Positions 28,447-36,296 of a stretch of DNA of 64,000 bases are shown piece by piece. The stretch is from assembly GCF_000468095.1 (NCBI RefSeq), contig NZ_ASZC01000004.1, positions 62,001-126,000 of the forward strand, given 5' to 3'. The stretch is from Pantoea sp. AS-PWVM4. Lineage in GTDB: Bacteria > Pseudomonadota > Gammaproteobacteria > Enterobacterales > Enterobacteriaceae. Position 1 is the first letter of the stretch. Each line of letters begins with the position of its first letter. The notes under the pieces are model-generated. The model saw nothing but the letters and a program-made list of their open reading frames with translations. It had not been told where the DNA came from and ran no database searches. The position numbers and the translations under genes are program-made.

Positions 28447-29193
28447 TTAGTCCTTATGTACCTTCAAACCCGCCAGGGTTTGCGTTACCGGCATCATTTC
28501 CAGCGTGTTGATATTGACGTGCTTCGGTAGCGTCGCCACCCAGTATACCGCTTCGGTGACATCCTCGGCGGTCAGTGCGGTAGTTCCTTCATAAACCTTA
28601 TCGGCTTTACCGTCGTCACCTTTGAAACGCACATTAGAAAACTCCGTACCGCCCACCAGACCCGGTTCGATATCGGTCACGCGCAACGCGGTGCCGTGCA
28701 GATCGGTACGTAAATTCAGGCTGAACTGGCGCACAAAGGCTTTGGTTGCACCATAGACGTTGCCACCGGCATACGGCCAGCTTCCGGCAATCGAACCAAT
28801 GTTAATGATATGACCAACGTTGCGTTCCACCATAGCGGGCAGCAGGGCGCGCGTCATGTACACCAAACCTTTGTTGTTGGTGTCGATCATATTTTCCCAA
28901 TCTTCGATATTGGCTTTATGCGCGGGTTCGATACCGAGCGCCAGACCGGCATTGTTGACCAACACATCGATATTGCGCCATTCAGCCGGCAGTGCGGCGA
29001 TAGCTTCTTCGATAGCGGCACGGTTGCGCACATCCAGTTGTACGGTGTAGAGATTGTCGCCCAGTTCGTCTTTCAATTCCTGCAAACGCTCAACGCGGCG
29101 TCCGCTGGCGATCACTTTATGACCTGTAGCAATGAAGCGGCGGGTGATACTTTGACCAAAACCGGCCGTCGCACCGGTAACAAAAATAATCAT
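28447..29193 (-). CDS. ydfG: NADP-dependent 3-hydroxy acid dehydrogenase YdfG
   Basis: The 248-residue classical short-chain dehydrogenase has TGATAGFG at the cofactor site, NNAGLALG, the catalytic Ser in NIGSIAGSW and YGATK with Tyr and Lys. The length equals E. coli YdfG, which oxidises L-allo-threonine, L-serine and 3-hydroxyisobutyrate and reduces malonic semialdehyde (RutE role). The ATG at 29193 follows AAGGAA. In E. coli it stands next to dcp; here about 7.9 kb separate them. Confidence 0.94.
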   Translation of the reverse strand: MIIFVTGATAGFGQSITRRFIATGHKVIASGRRVERLQELKDELGDNLYTVQLDVRNRAAIEEAIAALPAEWRNIDVLVNNAGLALGIEPAHKANIEDWENMIDTNNKGLVYMTRALLPAMVERNVGHIINIGSIAGSWPYAGGNVYGATKAFVRQFSLNLRTDLHGTALRVTDIEPGLVGGTEFSNVRFKGDDGKADKVYEGTTALTAEDVTEAVYWVATLPKHVNINTLEMMPVTQTLAGLKVHKD

Positions 29194-29721
29194 CTCACTG
29201 TTCCTTAAACGATTGCGTGTCACAATTAATCTATTGATTCAAATTGGAAAAATCCACTTAAAATTAGAAAGAGGGCAAAACAAAACTGCCAGCAAGGTGT
29301 TAAGCATGGCGACCTGATCGCCGCTTAACGCCAAAATCCATGAACCTTAAACATCATAAACCATCTGTGCATTTTCATGGCCCATCTGGGTCACGTTGCA
29401 TGTTGGACAGGTACATCCATCACGCATAAGTGTCACAGGGCTGATATATTCGCTGTAAGGCGATACGTTACTCATTCTGAAATTCTTAAAATGTGGATAG
29501 CCAATATCTTTATCGAATTGAACAGCCGGAATATAATTAACATTGGGCGTCAAATGGGAATATCTATATTTAACATGAAGTTGTGCAATTGATATTTATC
29601 AACATTATCGGCATAAAACAGATTTAAATTAAAGGCGTGTGATACGCGAATGTGACACGCTTTGCTTTCATATTATATGTGAGCTTTTAAGTACCAACCC
29701 TAATCACTGCTTCATGCTATT
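29194..29721. other. AT-rich gap right of ydfG
   Basis: This stretch is clearly more AT-rich than its flanks. Apart from the doubtful ORF, it holds an inverted repeat GCGTGT...ACACGC near 29635-29660 and leads into a strong rightward terminator at 29722, although no rightward gene precedes it. It marks the left edge of DNA that splits ydfG from dcp. Confidence 0.5.
29347..29475 (-). CDS. doubtful short ORF with a CTCPTC motif
   Basis: From the ATG at 29475 the frame gives 42 residues starting MSNVSPYSEY and containing GCTCPTCNV; from a TTG at 29553 it gives 68. No ribosome binding site is evident for either start. It lies in the AT-rich gap between ydfG and the GH19 pair and could be a relic of a larger protein. 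No family is recognised. Confidence 0.3.
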   Translation of the reverse strand: MSNVSPYSEYISPVTLMRDGCTCPTCNVTQMGHENAQMVYDV

Positions 29722-29745
29722 AACCCGCGCAAGCGGGTTTTTTTT
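29722..29745 (+). terminator. orphan rho-independent terminator, possible small RNA end
   Basis: AACCCGC pairs with GCGGGTT across GCAA and is followed by a run of eight T. It works only on the plus strand, where no coding gene lies upstream within 1.3 kb. It therefore ends either an untranslated RNA or a lost gene. Confidence 0.75.
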
Positions 29746-29782
29746 GGATGATATTCGATAAAGCCGTCGGGAAGCCTGATTG

Positions 29783-30124
29783 TTACAAATCTGCGTATTC
29801 AAGAATTTCTTCGCCCATGAGCGTGCAATCAAGGTCGGAATAGTAACTGAAACGCATTCTGTATTTGCCTTTGTAGATATAACCCCACGCTTCTAATACA
29901 TCGAATTTTTGTGATGGATTCTGAGGATTACTCACTTTCTCCAGCGGAGTTACTTTATTGTCTATAGAGATTCGGTCATCATTATCCCGATAAAAAGACA
30001 GGAGTTTTTTTGCATCTTTAAGAGCCGTATCTTTGCACGTCATTGACGATTGTTGTCCGGCTGCGTATGAGCTGAAAGCCGAGAGCAGCAAAACTAAAGA
30101 GAAAACAAATTTAAATTTTAACAT
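29783..30124 (-). CDS. small exported protein paired with the GH19 hydrolase
   Basis: The 113-residue protein has a clear signal peptide (MLKFKFVFSLVLLLSAFSSYA) and a mature part of about 90 residues with just two Cys (MTCKD and DLDCTL), suited to a periplasmic disulfide. It starts two bases after the GH19 stop, so the pair is co-translated. The arrangement of a cytoplasmic peptidoglycan hydrolase and a periplasmic partner is that of an effector and its immunity protein; this role is inferred. No family is recognised. Codons are AT-rich compared with the neighbours. Confidence 0.72.
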   Translation of the reverse strand: MLKFKFVFSLVLLLSAFSSYAAGQQSSMTCKDTALKDAKKLLSFYRDNDDRISIDNKVTPLEKVSNPQNPSQKFDVLEAWGYIYKGKYRMRFSYYSDLDCTLMGEEILEYADL

Positions 30125-30126
30125 TG

Positions 30127-30705
30127 TCAAATACCCATCTCATTCTTGATCCGATCAAGTGCACGCTTCCTCTCAACAAGTCCGTTATAACCACCGTTAA
30201 CGGCATAGGTTACTGCTTTGAAATCATCTCGGTCGGCAGGTATGTTTACGTGTCGCTTGTGCCAGAATTCACAGGCAGTCCTGACGGCTACATCAGGATT
30301 AGATGAAACCAGTCCAGGGTGATTAACCAAATCCTCATGGAGAATACGTCCATATTGATCGTAATTTTCTCGACCAGTGAGATGGAGCATACCTCTGCCG
30401 ATGTATTTAGGACCATCACCCGGATATTTGTTACCGAGCGCCCGACCAACAGCGGTGTTGTATTCGTACTCCTTACCGCCGTTTCGGGCTCTTTCCGTCA
30501 GCGATGAAAAGTTTGCAGTTTCAACACAAGACTGTGCCAGAAAGTGTGCGAGTCGGAGGTCTGAGTCGATTTTGTAAAACGGCAACCATTGGTTGAGGGA
30601 GGGGACCAGAGCACTGACATTGTGCTGTTGAGAATTTAGAAGGCTTCTTTCATGAAGATAATGCTGAGCGATTTTCCATAAAAAACCGGGTGTGATGCGG
30701 AACAT
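30127..30705 (-). CDS. GH19 (chitinase/lysozyme-like) glycoside hydrolase
   Basis: The 192-residue protein has the GH19 lysozyme-like core: AHFLAQSCVETANFSSLTER with the probable acid E62 and second Glu E71, then KYIGRGMLHLTGRENY, and NGGYNGLVERK near the end. It would cleave the glycan chains of peptidoglycan. There is no signal peptide, so it needs a holin or a secretion system to reach its target. The ATG at 30705 follows GGAGG; the frame is open 19 codons further. No other phage gene is near. AT-rich codons and the position between ydfG and dcp point to horizontal transfer. Confidence 0.85.
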   Translation of the reverse strand: MFRITPGFLWKIAQHYLHERSLLNSQQHNVSALVPSLNQWLPFYKIDSDLRLAHFLAQSCVETANFSSLTERARNGGKEYEYNTAVGRALGNKYPGDGPKYIGRGMLHLTGRENYDQYGRILHEDLVNHPGLVSSNPDVAVRTACEFWHKRHVNIPADRDDFKAVTYAVNGGYNGLVERKRALDRIKNEMGI

Positions 30706-30888
30706 TGAATGATTTCCTCCATTTAACTGAAACTTCCATCCATTCAAAAAAGCATTGAGCACATCAGTTCTTTAGATACTCATTGTAACGTGACTTTAAG
30801 AAATTTTAACAACTGATTTTGTCCAGAAATGTTTCCGTATCATCAGCACAAGCCCTCTGGCCATCCAAAGCCTTTGCTTAATTCCACC

Positions 30889-30905
30889 TGCACGATTTCA
30901 GCGCA
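30889..30905. promoter_or_regulatory. NtrC-like enhancer site 1
   Basis: TGCACGATTTCAGCGCA fits TGCACCA-N3-TGGTGCA in ten of fourteen positions, with the left half nearly complete. It starts 21 bases before site 2, two helical turns, so both would face the same side. Confidence 0.55.
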
Positions 30906-30909
30906 CAAC

Positions 30910-30926
30910 TGCACCAACATGGCACA
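30910..30926. promoter_or_regulatory. NtrC-like enhancer site 2
   Basis: TGCACCAACATGGCACA fits TGCACCA-N3-TGGTGCA in twelve of fourteen positions. From memory its first 13 bases equal those of one E. coli glnA enhancer site. It lies about 200 bases upstream of the sigma-54 start point. Confidence 0.7.
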
Positions 30927-30980
30927 AATCATTGCCGCGCAAAGGGTGCAAAAAGCCCGTCTCACCGGCAGTTGTTAAAT

Positions 30981-31013
30981 CGCAACCGATTGCGAAGCAT
31001 GGCAACCGTTTGC
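30981..31013. promoter_or_regulatory. two LacI/PurR-type palindromes
   Basis: CGCAACCGATTGCG (30981-30994) and GCAACCGTTTGC (31002-31013) share GCAA-N-CG-N-TTGC, the form bound by LacI-family repressors such as PurR (GCAAACGTTTGC). Their centres are about 20 bases apart. They lie upstream of the purine operon promoter; which protein binds them is not shown by the sequence. Confidence 0.5.
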
Positions 31014-31100
31014 GCATTCGGTTGCCTGGGTATGCTGCCATAGAAATCCCTTATAGCAACCTAATATATTGAATATAAACATAAAAATAAGTTATTTGCG

Positions 31101-31117
31101 TTGGCATGGTGTTTGCA
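31101..31117 (+). promoter_or_regulatory. sigma-54 promoter of guaD-xdhABC
   Basis: TTGGCATGGTGTTTGCA fits the -24/-12 consensus TTGGCAC-N5-TTGCA with a single difference. The invariant GG and GC are ten bases apart. Transcription would start near 31128, giving a leader of about 45 bases. Confidence 0.85.
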
Positions 31118-31172
31118 AAACTCCTTAAAGGCCATCACCTGCCATAACAAAGATAACGCAAGGAACTACTTT

Positions 31173-32501
31173 ATGCCTTTTGCATCCGAAACCACGCTGC
31201 GCGCCAGTTTTTTTGATTTTACCGGCGTGGCACAACAACCCGATACCATTGCTGAGCAGGCGCGCTACCTCGAAGATGGTGTATTGACGCTGCACGACGG
31301 CAAAGTTGTCAGCCTGGAGAGCTGGGAAAGCGCACAGTCGCGCATCAACCCTGCCACACTGATCGACCTGCGCGGCAAACTGATCGTACCGGGGTTTATC
31401 GATACCCACATTCACTATCCGCAAACCGAGATGATAGGGGCGTTTGGTGAGCAACTGCTGGAATGGCTGAACCAATACACTTTCCCGGTCGAGAGCCAGT
31501 ACCACTGTCCCGATCATGCGGCACAGATGTCAGCGTTCTTTCTCCATCAGTTGCTGGCGAACGGTACCACCACCGCGCTGGTATTTGGTACCGTGCATCC
31601 GCAATCGGTGGAAGCATTGTTTAGCGCCGCGGAGCAGCTCAATATGCGCCTGATTGCCGGTAAGGTGATGATGGATCGCAACGCACCGGCTTATCTGACC
31701 GAAACCCCGCAGGCAAGCTACCTGCAAACCCGCGCCTTGATTGAACGCTGGCATAATCGTGGCCGTCTGAGTTATGCGCTGACGCCACGCTTTGCCCCGA
31801 CATCGTCGCCACAGCTGTTGGAAAAAGTCCGGCAGCTACGGGCAGAGTTCCCCGACACCTGGTTGCATACCCATCTGAGCGAAAATCCGCAGGAAATCGC
31901 CTGGGTCAAAGAACTGTTCCCGGAGCATGACGGCTATCTCGATGTGTATCACCAGCATCAGCTCACCGGCAAACGCAGCGTGTTTGCCCACTGTCTGCAT
32001 CTGGATGACCATGAATGGCAGTGCCTGCACGATACCGATTCATCAATTGCTTTCTGTCCGACCTCCAACCTGTTTCTCGGCAGCGGGTTATTTAACATCA
32101 AACGCTGCTGGCAGCAGGGCGTACGGATGGGGATTGGCACTGACGTCGGTGCTGGCACCACCTTTAACATGTTGCAAACACTTGGTGAGGCTTACAAAGT
32201 CGGCCAGCTTCAGCACTATAAACTCAGCGCCTGCGAAGCCTTTTATCATGCCACGCTCGGCGGAGCGCATGCGCTGGATCTCGATCATGCCATCGGTAAC
32301 TTCAATCCGGGTAAAGAGGCGGATTTCGTGGTGCTCGACCCTGCTGTTTCAGCATTGCAGCAATTGCGTTACGCCAACAGCAAAGATATCTGGGAAAAAT
32401 TGTTTGTGCTGATGACGCTGGGTGACGATCGCAATATCGCGCAGACCTGGGTCAATGGTCAGCCGGTCTGGCAACGGGAAAGCGGGGTAAAAGCGGCATG
32501 A
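31173..32501 (+). CDS. guaD: guanine deaminase GuaD
   Basis: The 442-residue amidohydrolase deaminates guanine to xanthine with a zinc ion. It matches E. coli GuaD: PGFIDTHIHYPQ with the metal His pair, TTALVFGTVHPQSV, AGKVMMDRNAP, THLSENPQEI, FAHCLHL and GTDVGAGTTFNMLQT. The ATG at 31173 follows AAGGAA; a longer frame overlaps the promoter. It is the first gene of guaD-xdhA-xdhB-xdhC, with a four-base overlap to xdhA. Confidence 0.95.
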   Translation: MPFASETTLRASFFDFTGVAQQPDTIAEQARYLEDGVLTLHDGKVVSLESWESAQSRINPATLIDLRGKLIVPGFIDTHIHYPQTEMIGAFGEQLLEWLNQYTFPVESQYHCPDHAAQMSAFFLHQLLANGTTTALVFGTVHPQSVEALFSAAEQLNMRLIAGKVMMDRNAPAYLTETPQASYLQTRALIERWHNRGRLSYALTPRFAPTSSPQLLEKVRQLRAEFPDTWLHTHLSENPQEIAWVKELFPEHDGYLDVYHQHQLTGKRSVFAHCLHLDDHEWQCLHDTDSSIAFCPTSNLFLGSGLFNIKRCWQQGVRMGIGTDVGAGTTFNMLQTLGEAYKVGQLQHYKLSACEAFYHATLGGAHALDLDHAIGNFNPGKEADFVVLDPAVSALQQLRYANSKDIWEKLFVLMTLGDDRNIAQTWVNGQPVWQRESGVKAA

Positions 32502-33940
32502 TTCAGTTTCTGCTTAATAATCGACTGGTGACTGAACGCGATCTCGATCCGAACCTCACCGTATTGAATTATTTGCGTAATCATCAGCAACGTCGTGGCA
32601 CCAAAGAGGGCTGCGCCTCGGGCGACTGCGGTGCCTGCACCGTGACGCTGGGGAAGGTGATGGATGGACGCATGCATTATGAGACGGTGAACAGTTGCCT
32701 GACGCTGGTCAGCAGCCTGCAAGGCAAGCAACTGATTACCGTCGAGGATTTACGCCAGGGGGGCGATCTGCACCCGGTACAGCAGGCAATGGTCGATTGT
32801 CACGGTTCGCAGTGCGGCTACTGCACGCCAGGTTTTGTTATGTCGTTGTTCACATTACAGAAAAACAGCCACGGCTGGGACCGCCACCAGGCGGAACAGG
32901 CGCTGGCGGGCAATCTGTGTCGCTGCACCGGTTATCGGCCGATTATGGATGCGGCACAGCAGGCCTGTGAACAGCCGGTCTGCGACAACTTCAGCCAGAG
33001 CGAAGCCAGCGTGGTACAACGCTTACAGGCGTTGGTCAGCAACGAGGTACAGATACTGGAAGCCAACGGTAACCGCTGCCTGGTGCCAAAAACCCTGGAT
33101 CAGTTGGCAGCCCTCTACCAACAACATCCGCACGCGCGTTTGCTGGCGGGCGGCACCGACCTGACGTTACAAATTACCCAGCAATATCAGCAGATTCCGC
33201 TGTTGATCGCGCTGGAGCAGGTCGCAGAGCTGAAGGTATGCAGCGAAGATGAAGCGCACTGGCGTCTGGGCGCAGGGGCGTCACTGCATCAATGCTATCA
33301 ATTTCTCGCAGCACGTATTCCGGCGTTCAGCCGTATGCTGGAACGCTTTGCCTCGTTGCAAATTCGTCATCAGGGCACGCTGGGCGGCAATATTGGCAAC
33401 GCTTCGCCGATTGGTGATGCAGCGCCGATGCTGCTGGCGCTTGATGCCCGACTCGAATTACAGCAGGGGGAACAGTGCCGGGAAGTGCCGCTGGATCAGT
33501 TCTTTACTGGTTATCGCCAGACGGTGTTGCAACCCGGCGAGTTTATTCGCACCATCATCATACCTCGCGTGACAGTGTCACCTGACTTTGTCGCCTGGAA
33601 GGTATCTAAACGCCTCGACGATGATATTTCTGCGATTTTTGCCGCCATCAACCTTCAGGTTGAGCACGGCACGGTGCAGCATGTCCGCATTGCGTTTGGC
33701 GGCATGGCGGCTACCCCCAAACGTGCGCTCAATGCTGAAGCGGTGCTCAACGGTGCCACGTTTGACCTGACAACTATCGAATCGGCCTGCGCCGCCCTGA
33801 GCCAGGATTTCCAGCCGCTGAGTGATTTCCGCGCCAGCGCTGCCTACCGTTTGCAGGTGGCGCGGAATCTGTTGCGTCGCTACTACGCACAGGCCAGCGG
33901 CGAACTGACTATCGCAGAGGTGACGCGCTATGTCTCATAA
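32498..33940 (+). CDS. xdhA: xanthine dehydrogenase small subunit XdhA (2Fe-2S and FAD)
   Basis: The 480-residue protein has two 2Fe-2S clusters. The first uses C39, C44, C47 and C67 (GCASGDCGAC), and the second uses C106, C109, C141 and C143 (CGYCTPG, CRCTGYRP). A CO-dehydrogenase-type FAD domain follows from about residue 190 (LAGGTDLTLQ). It carries electrons from the molybdenum centre in XdhB to NAD. It overlaps guaD by four bases and xdhB by eleven, so all are coupled. Confidence 0.95.
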   Translation: MIQFLLNNRLVTERDLDPNLTVLNYLRNHQQRRGTKEGCASGDCGACTVTLGKVMDGRMHYETVNSCLTLVSSLQGKQLITVEDLRQGGDLHPVQQAMVDCHGSQCGYCTPGFVMSLFTLQKNSHGWDRHQAEQALAGNLCRCTGYRPIMDAAQQACEQPVCDNFSQSEASVVQRLQALVSNEVQILEANGNRCLVPKTLDQLAALYQQHPHARLLAGGTDLTLQITQQYQQIPLLIALEQVAELKVCSEDEAHWRLGAGASLHQCYQFLAARIPAFSRMLERFASLQIRHQGTLGGNIGNASPIGDAAPMLLALDARLELQQGEQCREVPLDQFFTGYRQTVLQPGEFIRTIIIPRVTVSPDFVAWKVSKRLDDDISAIFAAINLQVEHGTVQHVRIAFGGMAATPKRALNAEAVLNGATFDLTTIESACAALSQDFQPLSDFRASAAYRLQVARNLLRRYYAQASGELTIAEVTRYVS

Positions 33941-36296
33941 TCGCCCGCAACTGAATGAAACCCTGTTAAAAACCCAGTTTGACGCCGGTATACAAAGCGG
34001 TGTCGGGCGTAGCCGTAAACACGAAAGCGCAGATAAACATGTCTCCGGCGAAGCGATTTATATCGATGACAAACCCGATCTGCCGGGTTTACTGCATCTC
34101 TGCCCGCTGCTGAGTCCTCATGCTCACGCGCGTATTACCAAACTGGATGTGCAGCCCTGTTACGCAGTGCCTGGCGTGGTCAGCGTACTGACCTGGCGTG
34201 ATGTGCCGGGCAGCAACGATGTTGGCCCGTTAGAACCGGGCGATCCGCTGCTGGCACAAGATAAGGTTGAATATCTCGGCCAGGTGGTGATAGCCGTTGC
34301 AGCAGATTCACCGGAAGCCGCGCGCGCCGGTGTCGAGGCGGCGATTATCGAATACGAAGCGTTACCGGCGATCCTCGATGTTTGTCAGGCGCTGGAGCAG
34401 GGGCTTTTTGTCCAGCAGCCGCACGTCCACCAGCGCGGCGATGCTGATGCAGCGTTGGCCCGTGCACCGCACCGTATTCAGGGCAGTTTCCATATTGGTG
34501 GTCAGGAACATTTCTATCTGGAAACCCAGACGGCGTTGGTGATCCCCGGTGAAGACCATGCGCTTCAGGTGTTCTCCTCCACCCAGAACCCGACCGAGGT
34601 ACAAAAGCTGGTGGCTGAGGTGATGGGGATCAGCATGAATAACGTCACCATCGATATGCGCCGGATGGGCGGGGGTTTTGGCGGCAAAGAAACTCAGGCA
34701 GCGGGCGTTGCCTGCCTGTGCGCCATTGCCGCACGTCAGACGCGACGACCGGCGAAAATGCGCCTCGCACGCCGTGACGATATGCGTATCACCGGCAAGC
34801 GTCATCCTTTCTACGTGCGTTACGATGTCGGATTTGATGACACGGGACGCTTTTGCGGTGTGAAGATCGATCTGGCAGGAAATTGCGGTTTTTCGCTCGA
34901 TCTTAGTGGATCGATAGTCGATCGAGCTATGTTCCATGCAGATAATGCTTATTACTTCGGCGATGCGATGATTACCGGTTATCGCTGCCGCACCAACATC
35001 GCGTCTAATACCGCCTACCGTGGCTTCGGTGGGCCACAGGGCATGGTGGCGATTGAGCAGATCATGGATCACATCGCGCGCGAGTTGCAGCTCGACCCAC
35101 TGGAACTGCGCAAGCGTAACTACTACGGCAAGCAGGATCGCAACATCACTCATTATCACCAGCAGGTAGAGGATAACCTGCTGGATGAGATCACCAACCA
35201 ACTGGAAACCAGCAGCGATTACAGGGTGCGGCGCGCGGAAATTCAGGCATTTAACGCCGCCAATCGCGTGATGAAGCGCGGGCTGGCACTGACGCCGGTA
35301 AAATTTGGCATCTCCTTTACCTCCAGCTTTCTGAATCAGGCGGGCGCGCTGATTCTGATCTACACCGACGGCACGGTGCAGCTCAATCACGGTGGCACTG
35401 AGATGGGACAGGGGCTGAACACCAAAGTGGCGCAAATTGTGGCGGAGGTGCTGCAAATCGACATCAGCCACATTCAGGTTACCGCCACGGATACCGGCAA
35501 GGTGCCCAACACCTCGCCAACGGCGGCCTCCAGCGGGGCCGATCTCAACGGCAAAGCGGCACAGGATGCGGCGCAGACCTTGCGTGATCGCTTAACCGCG
35601 ATGCTGTGCAAGCTGCATCAATGTGAGGCTGAGCAGGTCAACTTCAGCAACGGTATCGTGCGCGTCAGGGAGCAGCATTTCACCTTCGCCGATGTGTGCC
35701 AGCAGGCGTGGCTCAACCAGGTGCCGCTGTCGGCTACCGGTTTTTATCGGGTGCCGGGTATCCATTATGACCGCAACGCCGGACGCGGCACGCCGTTTTA
35801 CTACTTCTCTTACGGTGCCGCCTGCTGCGAGGTGTTGCTGGATACCTTAACCGGCGAGTACCGCTTGCTGCGCGCTGATATTCTGCATGATGTCGGGGCA
35901 TCACTTAATCCGGCCATCGATATTGGTCAGGTGGAAGGCGGTTTTGTGCAGGGCATGGGTTGGTTGACCTGCGAAGAACTGGTGTGGAATGACCAGGGCA
36001 GACTGCTCACTGACAGTCCGGCCAGCTACAAAATTCCGGCCATCAGCGATGTGCCTGCCGATCTGCGCGTGACTCTGGTGGAGAACCGCAAAAACCCGCA
36101 GCAGACGGTGTTCCATTCCAAAGCGGTGGGCGAGCCGCCGTTTATGCTGGGGATTGCCGTATGGTGCGCGTTGCAGGATGCGGTCGCCAGCGTCGCGGAT
36201 TACCGTCAACATCCGCTGCTGGATGCGCCAGCCACGCCAGAACGGGTTTTCTGGGGCGTACAGCGCCTCTCGGGAGCGGATGATGATCTACCATGA
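33930..36296 (+). CDS. xdhB: xanthine dehydrogenase large subunit XdhB (molybdopterin)
   Basis: The 788-residue catalytic subunit oxidises hypoxanthine and xanthine to urate. Molybdopterin-binding motifs are seen (MRRMGGGFGGKE, AYRGFGGPQG) together with the C-terminal VGEPPFM that contains the active-site Glu of this family. The length is normal. It overlaps xdhA by 11 bases and xdhC by 14. A 369-residue frame on the opposite strand inside this gene is a shadow. Confidence 0.95.
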   Translation: MSHNRPQLNETLLKTQFDAGIQSGVGRSRKHESADKHVSGEAIYIDDKPDLPGLLHLCPLLSPHAHARITKLDVQPCYAVPGVVSVLTWRDVPGSNDVGPLEPGDPLLAQDKVEYLGQVVIAVAADSPEAARAGVEAAIIEYEALPAILDVCQALEQGLFVQQPHVHQRGDADAALARAPHRIQGSFHIGGQEHFYLETQTALVIPGEDHALQVFSSTQNPTEVQKLVAEVMGISMNNVTIDMRRMGGGFGGKETQAAGVACLCAIAARQTRRPAKMRLARRDDMRITGKRHPFYVRYDVGFDDTGRFCGVKIDLAGNCGFSLDLSGSIVDRAMFHADNAYYFGDAMITGYRCRTNIASNTAYRGFGGPQGMVAIEQIMDHIARELQLDPLELRKRNYYGKQDRNITHYHQQVEDNLLDEITNQLETSSDYRVRRAEIQAFNAANRVMKRGLALTPVKFGISFTSSFLNQAGALILIYTDGTVQLNHGGTEMGQGLNTKVAQIVAEVLQIDISHIQVTATDTGKVPNTSPTAASSGADLNGKAAQDAAQTLRDRLTAMLCKLHQCEAEQVNFSNGIVRVREQHFTFADVCQQAWLNQVPLSATGFYRVPGIHYDRNAGRGTPFYYFSYGAACCEVLLDTLTGEYRLLRADILHDVGASLNPAIDIGQVEGGFVQGMGWLTCEELVWNDQGRLLTDSPASYKIPAISDVPADLRVTLVENRKNPQQTVFHSKAVGEPPFMLGIAVWCALQDAVASVADYRQHPLLDAPATPERVFWGVQRLSGADDDLP

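Larger units (their letters stand above)
30706..31172 (+). promoter_or_regulatory. upstream control region of the guaD-xdhABC operon
   Basis: The 467-base gap contains, from left to right, two NtrC-like sites, two LacI/PurR-like palindromes, an AT-rich stretch (about 31045-31095) suited to DNA bending, a sigma-54 promoter and the leader with AAGGAA before guaD. The left 180 bases hold the promoter of the GH19 gene and nothing else that I can see. Confidence 0.7.

Noticed and set aside
29377..29592. 71-codon plus-strand frame before the orphan terminator
   Set aside because: It has no ribosome binding site, overlaps the opposite short ORF and its composition is not protein-like.
29783..30705. 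GH19 gene pair as part of a prophage
   Set aside because: No integrase, holin, spanin, tail or capsid gene was seen on either side; flanks are ydfG and the purine operon.
31034..31048. ATA-N9-TAT as a NAC binding site before guaD
   Set aside because: ATAGAAATCCCTTAT fits only the outer bases of a very degenerate motif in an AT-rich stretch.
34362..35471. 369-codon open frame on the minus strand inside xdhB
   Set aside because: xdhB is full length with clear molybdopterin motifs; the antisense frame has no family features and no ribosome binding site.
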